From a virus, in the IMG/VR virus record IMGVR_UViG_3300042402_001868, positions 91,923-155,922 of that record: a DNA stretch of 64,000 nt. The stretch is one strand, 5' to 3'. The notes below the pieces were generated by a model, which worked only from the letters and a program-made list of their open reading frames with translations, did no database searches and was not told the origin of the DNA. The position numbers were made by a program, and so were the translations under genes. Shown in pieces: positions 1 to 7,591 of the stretch. Positions within the stretch are counted from its first letter, which is position 1; every line of letters starts with the position of its first letter.

Positions 1-422
1 AATCTGTCTGGATAGTAAATCCAATATTTTTCATATAAGTTTGTCCCAAACACACCGTTTGGAAATTTAGATTCTACAAGCTCAAGCCAATAGCTAACAG
101 GATATCCAAATGGCAGGTGCCAGGTCTGGTTTGCTTCCCATATCACTGCACCTGGCTGAAGTTTTTGATGATCAGAATTTTCAATCCATCCCAAATACAA
201 CATTTTTCTTAGACTAGATTCGTTCACAAAAACTTGTAAGATTTCTAATCTAATAGAATTGAGACTAGTTATACTCAGTTTGTGTAAACCAAATTCACTG
301 TTGGTATATATAAAAATTCCAGTGTCGTTGACGTTAAACTCAACTATTTGATTGTCTAGTTTAACACATATATCATTAGGAGTTATTTTTCCAGATGTTT
401 CAATAAAAATAAATGGTGTCAT
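1..422 (-). CDS. Partial beta-rich protein of unknown function (C-terminus outside window)
   Basis: An open frame starts at an ATG read from 422 and runs 140 codons to the window edge without a stop, so the C-terminus is missing. The N-terminal half alternates short hydrophobic strands with polar turns, as in small beta-sandwich or carbohydrate-binding folds, and its pattern (a strand ending in LYLGWIEN after a long beta region) resembles the protein at 6040-6555, which has AGAWIEN at the equivalent place. I do not recognise the family. A T4-type late promoter octamer (TATAAATA) lies about 25 nt upstream of the start. It is too short for automatic length filters only because it is truncated; codon use looks coding throughout. 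Confidence 0.6.
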   Translation of the reverse strand, partial: MTPFIFIETSGKITPNDICVKLDNQIVEFNVNDTGIFIYTNSEFGLHKLSITSLNSIRLEILQVFVNESSLRKMLYLGWIENSDHQKLQPGAVIWEANQTWHLPFGYPVSYWLELVESKFPNGVFGTNLYEKYWIYYPDR

Positions 423-447
423 TGCTTGAACTAACTTTCTGTAATCA

Positions 448-455
448 TATTTATA
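448..455 (-). promoter_or_regulatory. T4-type late promoter motif
   Basis: Minus-strand TATAAATA, an exact match to the T4 late promoter -10 consensus, followed about 25 nt later by the ATG at 422. It is AT-rich on both sides and lies between two genes, so it is well placed to drive the partial gene. Confidence 0.5.
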
Positions 456-496
456 TTATAAAACATATGACTGACATGTAACAGTCTTGTGAGCTA

Positions 497-1084
497 TTAC
501 ATATCAGGGCCGTTGCCGTTTTTGAAACCTACTGTGCCACCTTCTGCTTGGATGCGTTTGATTACATCTTCAAACAAGATGGGGGCAAAATCTGTTTGTT
601 CCACGCAAACACAATGATATCGAGGATCAATTACAGGAATGCCATACTTGCCCACAGGTTCCATCTTCACACGACTAGCATGCAAGTGACCGTGAATGTT
701 AACTCCAAAACGACCTAATGATTCAGGATGGATCGGGATATGACTCAAAATCATTCCGTTCATCACATGGTATGCTCGCAACTCACGAAAGTATTCACGA
801 TACTCCACATCAGGAAAGATGTCATGGTTGCCACGGATCAACACCTTGTCTCCGTTCAATCGATGCAATGTCTTCAAGGCCCGGCGGTTGATAACAACAT
901 CGCCCAAGTGGTAGACCTTGTCGCTAGGACGCACACGGTCGTTCCATCGCCGAACCATTTCCTCGTCCATCTCATCTGGATCAGTCCATGGACGCAATTT
1001 TACCTCAGGGTCGTCTGGGTGTGTGAAGCGACAGACACCGGCGTGTCCAAAGTGTGTGTCGCTTGTTAAAAATACTGATGGCAT
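497..1084 (-). CDS. Calcineurin-like metallophosphoesterase
   Basis: A 195-residue protein with the full set of metallophosphoesterase motifs in order: DTHFGH near residue 9, HLGDVV near 59, GNHD near 85, SHIPIH near 113 and HGHLH near 130. These hold the two-metal centre of the calcineurin-like phosphoesterase fold. The length is that of small single-domain members that hydrolyse phosphomono- or diesters; the substrate cannot be read from sequence. The start has an AAGGAG ribosome site and sits under a clear sigma70-type promoter, and it appears to be a single-gene unit because the upstream neighbour ends at 1143. Similar enzymes are common in large phages. Confidence 0.85.
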   Translation of the reverse strand: MPSVFLTSDTHFGHAGVCRFTHPDDPEVKLRPWTDPDEMDEEMVRRWNDRVRPSDKVYHLGDVVINRRALKTLHRLNGDKVLIRGNHDIFPDVEYREYFRELRAYHVMNGMILSHIPIHPESLGRFGVNIHGHLHASRVKMEPVGKYGIPVIDPRYHCVCVEQTDFAPILFEDVIKRIQAEGGTVGFKNGNGPDM

Positions 1085-1109
1085 CTTGTGCTCCTTTCCT
1101 TAATCAAGT

Positions 1110-1138
1110 ATTATAGCACAACAATCAATATTAGTCAA
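1110..1138 (-). promoter_or_regulatory. Sigma70-type promoter of the phosphoesterase gene
   Basis: TTGACT, 17-bp spacer, TATAAT on the minus strand (-35 at 1133-1138, -10 at 1110-1115), followed by an AAGGAG site and the ATG at 1084. Confidence 0.75.
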
Positions 1139-1142
1139 TGTG

Positions 1143-1868
1143 CTATTTTAGTTCCACATCGGTTAAATCAGGAATCAGTTCGCCTTTTTGCATCTGAGTT
1201 TGGTCGCTATAGCTATTTGATGAACGTTTTCCAACATGGATTTGAACAAGGTCTCTGCTTTGAAACTCTGGATACTTGTTCCAGTAACTGGTAACATGAA
1301 TTTGATTTGTATCAAACAACACCGCATCACCTGCTTTGTAGGTAAAGATACCCTCTAGCTCAAGCCAATCGCAATAATTTCTAGTGAGATCGCGCCAGTC
1401 GGCACAATGGTCCAGGTCTTCAATTTCAGATATGTTTGAAATTTTTGGACCTTTTAACTTTTGTTCCATGTATGGCTCGATATCTTGGCACGAATTAAAA
1501 AGCTCTTTGAAAATAATTGCTTTAAACTTTGGTTGGTCATCTAATGCAAAAATTATAGTATAAGTCAGGTCAAATCGATCCTTGCCAAACTCGTCCACAT
1601 GAAGAGAATGGGAAGTGACTTGCCGTTGATAGTTTCCCCAAAAATAGTTCTCGTTAGGAAAATGCGTCTTGACAATTTTTTCTAAAATAGAGTAGGCTGG
1701 CGTATTCTCTTTGATCAGCAATCTACGATCAATGTGATCATGCACACCTATACCTGGATGTACTCCCTCAGGTTTGCCATTGACATAGGCATGTTGATGA
1801 TTGTCAATCCAGTATTTTTTAAATACCTGAATGTCTTCGGGGCTCAGTATATTTTCTAATAGTTTCAT
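1143..1868 (-). CDS. 2-oxoglutarate/Fe(II)-dependent oxygenase-like protein
   Basis: A 241-residue protein. A HVDEFG motif near residue 91 gives the metal-binding HxD pair, and QIHVTSYW near residue 192 gives the distal histidine, followed by SRDLVQIHV whose Arg could bind 2-oxoglutarate. This is the arrangement of the double-stranded beta-helix oxygenases. The protein at 53880-54551 has the same layout (HVHVDD, QMHASNNW, KDLVIIHV), so the two are likely paralogues. Its ATG overlaps the stop of the omega-like gene (ATGA), which means translational coupling. The substrate is unknown; protein, sugar or nucleobase hydroxylation are all possible. Confidence 0.6.
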   Translation of the reverse strand: MKLLENILSPEDIQVFKKYWIDNHQHAYVNGKPEGVHPGIGVHDHIDRRLLIKENTPAYSILEKIVKTHFPNENYFWGNYQRQVTSHSLHVDEFGKDRFDLTYTIIFALDDQPKFKAIIFKELFNSCQDIEPYMEQKLKGPKISNISEIEDLDHCADWRDLTRNYCDWLELEGIFTYKAGDAVLFDTNQIHVTSYWNKYPEFQSRDLVQIHVGKRSSNSYSDQTQMQKGELIPDLTDVELK

Positions 1869-2134
1869 AGTTGCAATCCTTTATTTTTTTTGTTTGTGTT
1901 TGCAATTCGATGAAGATAGTCATTTCCGACATGACCCTCTTCAATTTCTAATATAGCGGTAACCATTGCACCATACTTGGTAACAATCTTTGGGGCATGC
2001 CCACGACGCAGTTCTCTTGCTCGTTGCGCGGCAACCAGTACCAAATCATATCTGTTACCTAATGCCTCTACTGCATATTCGCTTGTAAGGCCAGCGGTTC
2101 TACCACTTACGTCATGTTTAATTTTCATCTTCAT
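1865..2134 (-). CDS. rpoZ: RNA polymerase omega subunit homologue
   Basis: An 89-residue protein that carries the signature of bacterial RpoZ: the segment GNRYDLVLVAAQRARELRRG at residues 27-46 matches the helix that contacts beta-prime in omega, and ILEIEEGHVG near residues 61-70 matches the family's conserved downstream block. Omega in bacteria is 80-100 residues and helps assemble and hold the RNA polymerase core. A phage copy could replace host omega in the polymerase and change promoter use. It sits between a small zinc-ribbon-like protein (17-nt overlap) and an oxygenase (ATGA overlap), in a unit with its own perfect consensus promoter. Two in-frame ATGs (2134 and 2128) are possible starts. 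I am confident of the family, not of the function. Confidence 0.8.
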   Translation of the reverse strand: MKMKIKHDVSGRTAGLTSEYAVEALGNRYDLVLVAAQRARELRRGHAPKIVTKYGAMVTAILEIEEGHVGNDYLHRIANTNKKNKGLQL

Positions 2135-2429
2135 CTTTCGTTGTCAAACCATTTGAATGTTTATCTGTGACTTGTTCTAAGTCTTGAAACAAACGCTTTT
2201 CTTGCGCTGTGAGTCGATCCTTGTGAGTCTTGCGTGGGTTACCACACAAGTAACAGCCAGGGTTTCCACAATCCATCACATGATGTTTGGCAGTACGATG
2301 AGGTTGTTTCATCACCTGATCATGAAACCCTAAACCATGTGTTTTGGCAATTTTTACTTGCCTAGCAATCTTGACATCAGTTTTGTGCCGACGTCGTGAA
2401 TTCATAAATTTGGCTAATTCGTTACTCAC
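2118..2429 (-). CDS. Small conserved phage protein with Cys-pair motif
   Basis: A 103-residue basic protein. The start is best placed at a GTG at 2429, because an AGAGAGG ribosome site lies 6 nt upstream of it; an ATG two codons before is out of frame and an upstream in-frame ATG would lie inside the promoter. The core has CGNPGCYLCGNPRK, two CxxC-like pairs that could bind zinc, after a His-rich stretch. Similar short proteins with this CGNP core occur in other phages and bacteria, without known function. It is first in a three-gene unit with the omega homologue and an oxygenase, which may suggest a role in transcription, but that is inference. Confidence 0.65.
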   Translation of the reverse strand: MSNELAKFMNSRRRHKTDVKIARQVKIAKTHGLGFHDQVMKQPHRTAKHHVMDCGNPGCYLCGNPRKTHKDRLTAQEKRLFQDLEQVTDKHSNGLTTKDEDEN

Positions 2430-2447
2430 ATTGTTCCTCTCTTGACT

Positions 2448-2476
2448 ATTATATAACAATACAACATTGTTGTCAA
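2448..2476 (-). promoter_or_regulatory. Perfect consensus sigma70 promoter before the omega operon
   Basis: TTGACA (2471-2476), 17-bp spacer, TATAAT (2448-2453), an exact match to both consensus hexamers. The -35 box begins inside the stop codon of the upstream epimerase gene. The transcript would begin about 12 nt before the GTG start at 2429. Confidence 0.85.
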
Positions 2477-3249
2477 CTTGCTAATGCTCGATCTGTACGT
2501 GTCATATCAGCACAGGTATAAGTTTGGTAACTTTGCTTTAGGTGTTCAGGCATGGGAATCTCTTCAATTGGTACTCCAAACCGTTCTGCAACTTCATAGA
2601 AGCTGTGTGTTTTACCTGTGCCTACATTAAACACACCTGACTGTTTGATATTTAAGAAAGCTAAATGTGTGTTGATAACTTGGCTCACGGGCACAAAATC
2701 TCTGCGGTATTCTCTACTGCCTTCAAACACACGTATGCGTCCTGTTTCCCTGGCTTGTTTTTCAAACTGATGATATGGACTAGCCTGCCCACCTTTGTGA
2801 TCTTCGCCGGAACCATACACATTAAAATACCGAAATCCTTGTATGCGATCACCGTTATGGTCAGCAAACTCTTGACGCTTGAGAGCATAGCGTTCAAACA
2901 TGTATTTTGACCAAGCATAAGGTGTTCGCGGATCCACAGGCGAGTCTTCGCGGAACTCTTGGTTTAATCCATACACGCTAGCACTGCTGGAATACTGAAA
3001 GTGTGTGCCAGTGTTCATGCAACGATCCAACAGTCGACAACTGAAGTCATAGTTTTGTCGCATGACTTTGTCTACATCACGTTCGGTGGTGCTAGATATG
3101 CCACCAATGTGAATACACACATCTCGATCTCTAGTATCTAGATTGTCTTCATCTTCGCCCCAGTCATATGTTCTAACATCATGCCCTGCTAGGGCTTTGA
3201 GCATGTTGGAACCGATAAAGCCCCTGTGGCCTGTAAGTAAAATTCTCAT
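2473..3249 (-). CDS. hldD: ADP-glyceromanno-heptose 6-epimerase-like SDR (HldD-like)
   Basis: A 258-residue extended short-chain dehydrogenase: GHRGFIGSN at the N-terminus binds NAD(P), and YAWSK near residue 131 is the catalytic YxxxK. Several blocks match HldD, including GGISSTTE, FRYFNVYG, EDHKGGQASP, FEGSREYRRDF and FNVGTGK. HldD makes ADP-L-glycero-D-manno-heptose for lipopolysaccharide core. This copy is about 50 residues shorter at the C-terminus than the bacterial enzyme. The next genes downstream in coordinates are a cupin, a heptokinase-like and a nucleotidyltransferase-like gene, with 3-4 nt overlaps, so this is one pathway cassette. Heptose epimerisation is the most likely job, though a related NDP-sugar is possible. 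Confidence 0.75.
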   Translation of the reverse strand: MRILLTGHRGFIGSNMLKALAGHDVRTYDWGEDEDNLDTRDRDVCIHIGGISSTTERDVDKVMRQNYDFSCRLLDRCMNTGTHFQYSSSASVYGLNQEFREDSPVDPRTPYAWSKYMFERYALKRQEFADHNGDRIQGFRYFNVYGSGEDHKGGQASPYHQFEKQARETGRIRVFEGSREYRRDFVPVSQVINTHLAFLNIKQSGVFNVGTGKTHSFYEVAERFGVPIEEIPMPEHLKQSYQTYTCADMTRTDRALAS

Positions 3250-3602
3250 TTTTGACTGTCTCCTTTGCCCACACGATAGTTATCTTCTACTGAATCTGGT
3301 GTGCTAACTTCGATGATAGTGCCAGCTTCTATACAAACCAATTGATGTGGCTGCAATGGCCGATTACGCCATGTGGTGCCCGGTTTAAGTATTGCGTCAT
3401 GCTGACTAGCATCCGTGGTTTCAATGAATACAACTTGAAACAACCCATCCAACACATACCATGTTTCGTCTTTTTCAGCATGGAAGTGCATGCTGAATCG
3501 AGCACCCTCGTTAAACTTCATAAGTTTGCCACAGTACTTGTCATTGGTAGCCCAGATCAATTCTGAGCCCCACCCTTTTTCTACAAAGCCTTCTAGTCTC
3601 AT
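3246..3602 (-). CDS. Cupin-domain sugar-pathway protein
   Basis: A 118-residue single cupin domain. The start is set at the ATG at 3602, which has an AGAGGA ribosome site and a 4-nt overlap with the kinase gene; a longer frame upstream would lie inside the kinase. HFHAEKDETWYVLDG provides the metal-binding HxH and Glu of cupin motif 1, and PHQ with a later strand gives motif 2. Such small cupins accompany sugar-nucleotide genes and resemble the mannose-6-phosphate isomerase type II cupin domain. It lies between HldD-like and HldE-like genes, so an isomerase or sugar-sensing function is likely. Confidence 0.65.
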   Translation of the reverse strand: MRLEGFVEKGWGSELIWATNDKYCGKLMKFNEGARFSMHFHAEKDETWYVLDGLFQVVFIETTDASQHDAILKPGTTWRNRPLQPHQLVCIEAGTIIEVSTPDSVEDNYRVGKGDSQK

Positions 3603-4357
3603 TTGATTTCCTCTAGTGTAGGAGCATACACACCTATGTGTTGCACAGTAACGGCGCTGGCTCGGATTGCAAATTCTATTGCAAGATCCATACTCTGAGA
3701 TTTTAAATATTCGTAGCACAGGGCCGCAAGAAATGTGTCCCCGGCACCACACACATCTGTCACTGCTATTTCCACAGCAGGATATGTTCGGTCCTTGTAC
3801 ACAGCACCGTTCCTGCCGTGTGTGACAACAAGATCATCGCATATGGTCTTGGCATCGTTGTATTCTTTATTGTTGATCTTAACAACACACCCGGCTAGTC
3901 TTGCTAGATCAGTTTTCTTTGTATCCACAAATATCGGGCCAGAATATGTTTTGCGTAAATTTTCAATTAACTCGTAAGTGACATTGCCTTTGTTGTAGTC
4001 GCTGATCACAATGGCATTGCATATGGAGAGATCTATACCATCCAATGGGTAAGGCTCGTTGATGTAGTCATTGTCGATGCGAACAATCTGTTGCTTACTA
4101 CGTTCGTCAATCAGTCTTGTTTTTGATCCAGGCTGGCCACTTGCAACAAGTACCTCACATCCAAGTGCCACAAGGTTGGCTGCTACATTGGCAGCCATGC
4201 CGTTGCGACTTTCTTCACGGGTGGGTATAAACACAGGCACAGGTGCTTCGGGACTGATGCGATCAACTACGCCATACTGGTAGTTGTCCACGCACACATC
4301 ACCTACTACCAATATCCTGAATGGCTCGGGTGGTTGAGTATGGTTCAATTCTGTCAT
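3599..4357 (-). CDS. PfkB-type sugar kinase, HldE kinase-domain-like
   Basis: A 252-residue ribokinase/PfkB-family kinase. GDVCVDNYQYG near the N-terminus followed by RISPEAPVPVF matches the start of the HldE kinase domain, which phosphorylates D-glycero-beta-D-manno-heptose 7-phosphate. The C-terminal DVCGAGDTF holds the catalytic base Asp and anion hole. In most proteobacteria this domain is fused to the nucleotidyltransferase domain; here the two are separate genes, in the reverse order, and they overlap by 59 nt. At 252 residues it is shorter than a full HldE kinase domain of about 310, with residues missing in the middle. Confidence 0.75.
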   Translation of the reverse strand: MTELNHTQPPEPFRILVVGDVCVDNYQYGVVDRISPEAPVPVFIPTREESRNGMAANVAANLVALGCEVLVASGQPGSKTRLIDERSKQQIVRIDNDYINEPYPLDGIDLSICNAIVISDYNKGNVTYELIENLRKTYSGPIFVDTKKTDLARLAGCVVKINNKEYNDAKTICDDLVVTHGRNGAVYKDRTYPAVEIAVTDVCGAGDTFLAALCYEYLKSQSMDLAIEFAIRASAVTVQHIGVYAPTLEEIK

Positions 4358-4694
4358 AAAACACTATTTCTTTACAATACTGATGACCTATAATATGTCG
4401 ACCTTGATAATCTGATCCTTTGACCATGACAGGGTTGTACAATCTACAGATGTCCTCAAGTTCTTGATCACTGTTAAAAATCCAAACGCTATCTACACTG
4501 CGTAGGCTTTCTAGTATGAGCTTGCGATCATCTTCAGAGTTGATAGGTCTGCCAGAGCCCTTGAGTTCCTTCACACGCTGGTCGCCATCAATGGCCACAA
4601 GCAAAGAATCACCCAGGCTTCGTGCATAATTTAGCAATTGTACATGACCTGGGTGTAAGATGTCAAATGTTCCGTTGACAAATATGGTTTTCAT
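4299..4694 (-). CDS. Heptose/glycerol-phosphate nucleotidyltransferase (HldE C-domain-like)
   Basis: A 131-residue single-domain nucleotidyltransferase of the cytidylyltransferase-like HxGH superfamily. GTFDILHPGHVQLL at residues 8-21 is the nucleotide-binding signature, and YSTTRAIQ near the end matches the second STT block of HldE and TagD. HldE's C-domain transfers AMP to heptose 1-phosphate. The gene starts one base inside the stop of ahpD-like and overlaps the kinase gene by 59 nt. Together the four genes from 2473 to 4694 supply the last steps to ADP-heptose; isomerase (GmhA) and phosphatase (GmhB) genes are not in the window. Confidence 0.75.
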   Translation of the reverse strand: MKTIFVNGTFDILHPGHVQLLNYARSLGDSLLVAIDGDQRVKELKGSGRPINSEDDRKLILESLRSVDSVWIFNSDQELEDICRLYNPVMVKGSDYQGRHIIGHQYCKEIVFYDRIEPYSTTRAIQDIGSR

Positions 4695-5200
4695 TAACTG
4701 TTTAGAACCTTGGCTACACTATTAATTACCGCCGCAATGCGACCAATGTCACGTAATTGCTCTACTGTGTAACCTTCTTGCTTGAGTGTTTCGTAATGTG
4801 CTTTCACACAAAAATGGCACTTGCCCACAATGCTGGCTGCTAACGAGAATGCTTCGAAGTTTGACTTAGTAGTTCCTCCATGTGATGCGATGGCGTTCAT
4901 TCGTAACTGTGCTGGCAATCCTTTTAGAGACGGATCTTCGGCCATCTCAACGAATGGATACCATACATTGTTCTGTGCCATAATGCTTGCGGCTGTCATT
5001 GCGCTGTCTGCGTGAACAGGACCATCTGCTAACATAACAGCAAGTACTTTACCGTTACCAGTTGCGGCGAGTGCGGCCACAGCACAGCCCATGGCCACAT
5101 CAGCATCCAATGTACTACGCAAAAGAACTGCGTCAAGATTTAACTTAGTGTCCTTAGCGTAGTCTGGCAACGCTTCTTTGATAGCGTCGATGAATGCCAT
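4694..5200 (-). CDS. ahpD: AhpD-like alkylhydroperoxidase
   Basis: A 168-residue all-alpha protein of the carboxymuconolactone decarboxylase family. KCHFCVKAH near residue 130 contains the CxxC pair with the downstream His used by AhpD as peroxidase and as reductant of AhpC. The length is typical of AhpD. It begins within the stop codon of the peroxiredoxin gene (TAATG), so the two are translated together, as in bacterial ahpC-ahpD operons. It probably regenerates or supports the adjacent peroxiredoxin during infection. Not a usual phage gene. Confidence 0.85.
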   Translation of the reverse strand: MAFIDAIKEALPDYAKDTKLNLDAVLLRSTLDADVAMGCAVAALAATGNGKVLAVMLADGPVHADSAMTAASIMAQNNVWYPFVEMAEDPSLKGLPAQLRMNAIASHGGTTKSNFEAFSLAASIVGKCHFCVKAHYETLKQEGYTVEQLRDIGRIAAVINSVAKVLNS

Positions 5201-5754
5201 TATAGTGTCTCTCCGCCTACTGTACGGTTACAAGCGCAAAGCTCGCCAGTTTGCAATGCGTCAAGAATACGCAATGTTTCTTCTGGGCTACGACCAACGT
5301 TCAAGTTGTTCACAGTAACGTGTTGAATTTCATTGTTTGGATCAATGATAAATGTGGCACGAAGTGCGGCACCTGCTGGAGCATAGAATACACCAAGTTG
5401 TTCGATTAGACTTACACTGCCACGTTCTTCACCTGACTGATGACGAGCAGTGTCAGCAAATTGAATGTGTTTGATCTTGCTCAAATCTTCGTGACTACGT
5501 TGCCATGCCAGTTTGCAAAACTCATTGTCTGTTGAACCTGTTAGCAATACTGCGTCACGGTCAGCAAAGTCTTGGAACAACTTGTCATAGGCCACAATTT
5601 CTGTGGGGCACACAAATGTAAAGTCCTTGGGATAGTAAACAATTACTTTCCACTTGCCTTCAAATGATTTTTCTGTGATGGTAAAGAAATCGTCCTTACC
5701 TGGGTTTACGCCTGTTACTGAGAACGGGGTTAATTTATCGCCTACTGTTTTCAT
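5200..5754 (-). CDS. ahpC: Peroxiredoxin, AhpC family
   Basis: A 184-residue 2-Cys peroxiredoxin. FTFVCPTEI near residue 46 carries the peroxidatic Cys, and CACNRTVGG near the C-terminus supplies the resolving cysteine. The length and the C-terminal CxC spacing fit AhpC-type enzymes that pair with AhpD. It reduces hydrogen peroxide and organic hydroperoxides in the cytoplasm. It is first in its operon behind a near-consensus sigma70 promoter and an AGGAGA ribosome site, so early and strong expression is likely. Together with AhpD and the Dps-like ferritin at 60380 it suggests a phage oxidative-stress defence. Confidence 0.9.
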   Translation of the reverse strand: MKTVGDKLTPFSVTGVNPGKDDFFTITEKSFEGKWKVIVYYPKDFTFVCPTEIVAYDKLFQDFADRDAVLLTGSTDNEFCKLAWQRSHEDLSKIKHIQFADTARHQSGEERGSVSLIEQLGVFYAPAGAALRATFIIDPNNEIQHVTVNNLNVGRSPEETLRILDALQTGELCACNRTVGGETL

Positions 5755-5802
5755 ATTTTCTCCTATTAAAAATTAGTACATCAGTGTTTGTACTGAGTGT
5801 TT

Positions 5803-5831
5803 ATTGTACTAGTATATAGTCTTGTAGTCAA
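5803..5831 (-). promoter_or_regulatory. Sigma70-type promoter of the peroxiredoxin operon
   Basis: TTGACT (5826-5831), 17-bp spacer, TACAAT (5803-5808) on the minus strand, with a leader of about 45 nt to the AhpC start. Confidence 0.7.
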
Positions 5832-5890
5832 GCGAAAACGTTAAATCTCGCAGAAAATATTTTAATGGTACCAATAGGAAAAATCAATTG

Positions 5891-6043
5891 TTAACTGGGA
5901 ATCATTTTGGGAAGGTACGGCACTGCTCTGGGTCCGTAACGTTGTTGCAGAAGAAATCGAGCCGCTTGTGCTGTGTCTGCACCCACACGGTCTTTGAATT
6001 CACGACCGTCGGGTGTGCGTATGGTTGCTTCAAACAGTTTCAT
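5891..6043 (-). CDS. Small conserved phage protein (50 aa)
   Basis: A 50-codon frame whose ATG overlaps the stop of the upstream gene (ATGA). It begins MKLFEATIRT and contains a helix ending in LLQQRYGPRAV. The alternating strand followed by an A-x-A-x-x-LL-xx-xYG helix resembles the second half of the protein at 62032-62256 (AKLLLQGQYGKDAV), so the two may share a small alpha-beta fold. Function unknown. Codon use and coupling to the operon support a real gene. Confidence 0.55.
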   Translation of the reverse strand: MKLFEATIRTPDGREFKDRVGADTAQAARFLLQQRYGPRAVPYLPKMIPS

Positions 6044-6555
6044 ACAGTATTTAACAATACTGGAGAATAATATGTGGTGTCTTCATGTTGATCGCGTTGC
6101 ATTAGCCATTTGTAGATAGGTGTAGTAAATTCTAAACTGGTCTCTCCTACTGATCCCATATACTCTGATGGCACAACAATATCTGGATGTTCAGGATAAC
6201 AACACTTTCCGTACTCTTCGAGGGCCAATCGAAGATTTAGATTTTCTATCCATGCTCCAGCGATGTGTAGCATGGGAGATGCCCAAAGGCCATCTACATC
6301 AAATCCCTCAACAATTTTTTCAACTTCAATTTTTAATTTATAATTTCCTGTGTTTTGGTCTAAGAATTCGTGCTCAATTTGAACCAGTTGGTCAACTGTA
6401 TCGTGATACAACACAATATCGTTTAATGTAATCTTGACAACACATGCTTGACTGGATTTTACCCATTCTTTAAAGTCAATCATGTGACCGGTATTTAGAT
6501 GGATGTTTAACTTGGCCTTGTTAACATGATTGATTTTTCCTGGCATACTAAACAT
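6040..6555 (-). CDS. Beta-rich protein of unknown function in amidinotransferase operon
   Basis: A 171-residue protein with a predicted beta-sandwich pattern in residues 1-110 (alternating hydrophobic residues, AGAWIEN at about 98) and a more polar C-terminal tail. The strand order and the WIEN motif resemble the partial protein at the left window edge. The start overlaps the amidinotransferase stop by a few bases; a second ATG three codons in is possible. Located in a coupled operon with an asparagine-synthase-like enzyme and an amidinotransferase, it might bind their product or a glycan, but this is inference. Confidence 0.55.
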   Translation of the reverse strand: MFSMPGKINHVNKAKLNIHLNTGHMIDFKEWVKSSQACVVKITLNDIVLYHDTVDQLVQIEHEFLDQNTGNYKLKIEVEKIVEGFDVDGLWASPMLHIAGAWIENLNLRLALEEYGKCCYPEHPDIVVPSEYMGSVGETSLEFTTPIYKWLMQRDQHEDTTYYSPVLLNTV

Positions 6556-7591
6556 AATTTTCTACTTCGCCTTCTCTGTAGATGTCATTGGTAATACAAT
6601 GGATACCACCGTCCCAGAAAAATCTATGACGAAAAGGGGTAACAATTGGTTCAATATGCTGTTGTTTAAAAAACTCAAACATATCCTTATTGTAGTTATT
6701 GACTAATACTGTGTGCTCGTTAATTTGTAACATGTTAACATCAAACACAGTTTCGGCAACAAAGCCTAACCAGTGCCCAAGCCAGGTCTCGACAAAATTG
6801 TTAAATTCACTGTTGTCTTGGCTATCCGGAATCCACCAACGACCTTTGTTGCTGTGTTTGAGCTGCCTCCATGCAGGTATTGCATTCCAGCTTTGATTCT
6901 CAATGTATTTCACTTGCCATCCTGGCAATGTGTCAGTGTAGTTGTTGTGATGATATGTGCTCACAACAACCCCTGGTTTGACCAAACTAAACACCGCATC
7001 ATTATGCCCACCAATGAACACTGGCACAATCGTATGATTTGGAAACTGTTGTTTAAAATACTGGTATAGCCACGGATCTTCCCTGCAGTCAAGTATAATG
7101 CAATCACCAACCACTGTGGCCATTGGCGCATCGAACTCTGTTGGGGAAATTATAAGACTGTCGGGAGCCAGCTGATCAACCAATGGCTTGAACCATTTAG
7201 AATCAGTATTGGTTAACATGAGATTGCTGCCAACAATAAGTTGACAATCTCTAGGCTGCATTGGCGGTTTTGGAATCAATGTATAACTGCCCGAAGATTG
7301 GTACGTTAACCTTCCTGAGTTTGGATCAATAAAATCCATAATGGTTAGTGTAGTATCAATGACAGGACGCTGAACATGTACCCCTAACTTACTCAACGTA
7401 TCGACAAGATTGGAATAATCTTCTTCTGTTTCTCGTGCAATCTTTTGCAGGCTGTCTCTGACCTTGCTGTTTTTTACTGGTTCGTAAAACTCGGGCAAAT
7501 AACTAGATCCGACCCAGGTATGCTTCAAGTCATGCCAAGGCGCATTGAATTTAACCTGGCGAGTTGAATAAGTAGTCAAGGCTGTTTCCAT
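6548..7591 (-). CDS. Glycine amidinotransferase-like enzyme
   Basis: A 347-residue member of the guanidino-group-modifying (amidinotransferase/arginine deiminase) superfamily. GGHNDAVFSLVKPG near residue 206 carries the catalytic His and the family's Asp, and DGGIHCITND at the C-terminal end carries the catalytic Cys in the GGxHCxT context seen in L-arginine:glycine amidinotransferase. The enzyme would move an amidino group from arginine to an amine. I chose the ATG at 7591; a TTG four codons upstream is also open. It overlaps the upstream asparagine-synthase-like gene by about 40 nt, so the two enzymes probably act in one pathway. Confidence 0.75.
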   Translation of the reverse strand: METALTTYSTRQVKFNAPWHDLKHTWVGSSYLPEFYEPVKNSKVRDSLQKIARETEEDYSNLVDTLSKLGVHVQRPVIDTTLTIMDFIDPNSGRLTYQSSGSYTLIPKPPMQPRDCQLIVGSNLMLTNTDSKWFKPLVDQLAPDSLIISPTEFDAPMATVVGDCIILDCREDPWLYQYFKQQFPNHTIVPVFIGGHNDAVFSLVKPGVVVSTYHHNNYTDTLPGWQVKYIENQSWNAIPAWRQLKHSNKGRWWIPDSQDNSEFNNFVETWLGHWLGFVAETVFDVNMLQINEHTVLVNNYNKDMFEFFKQQHIEPIVTPFRHRFFWDGGIHCITNDIYREGEVENYV

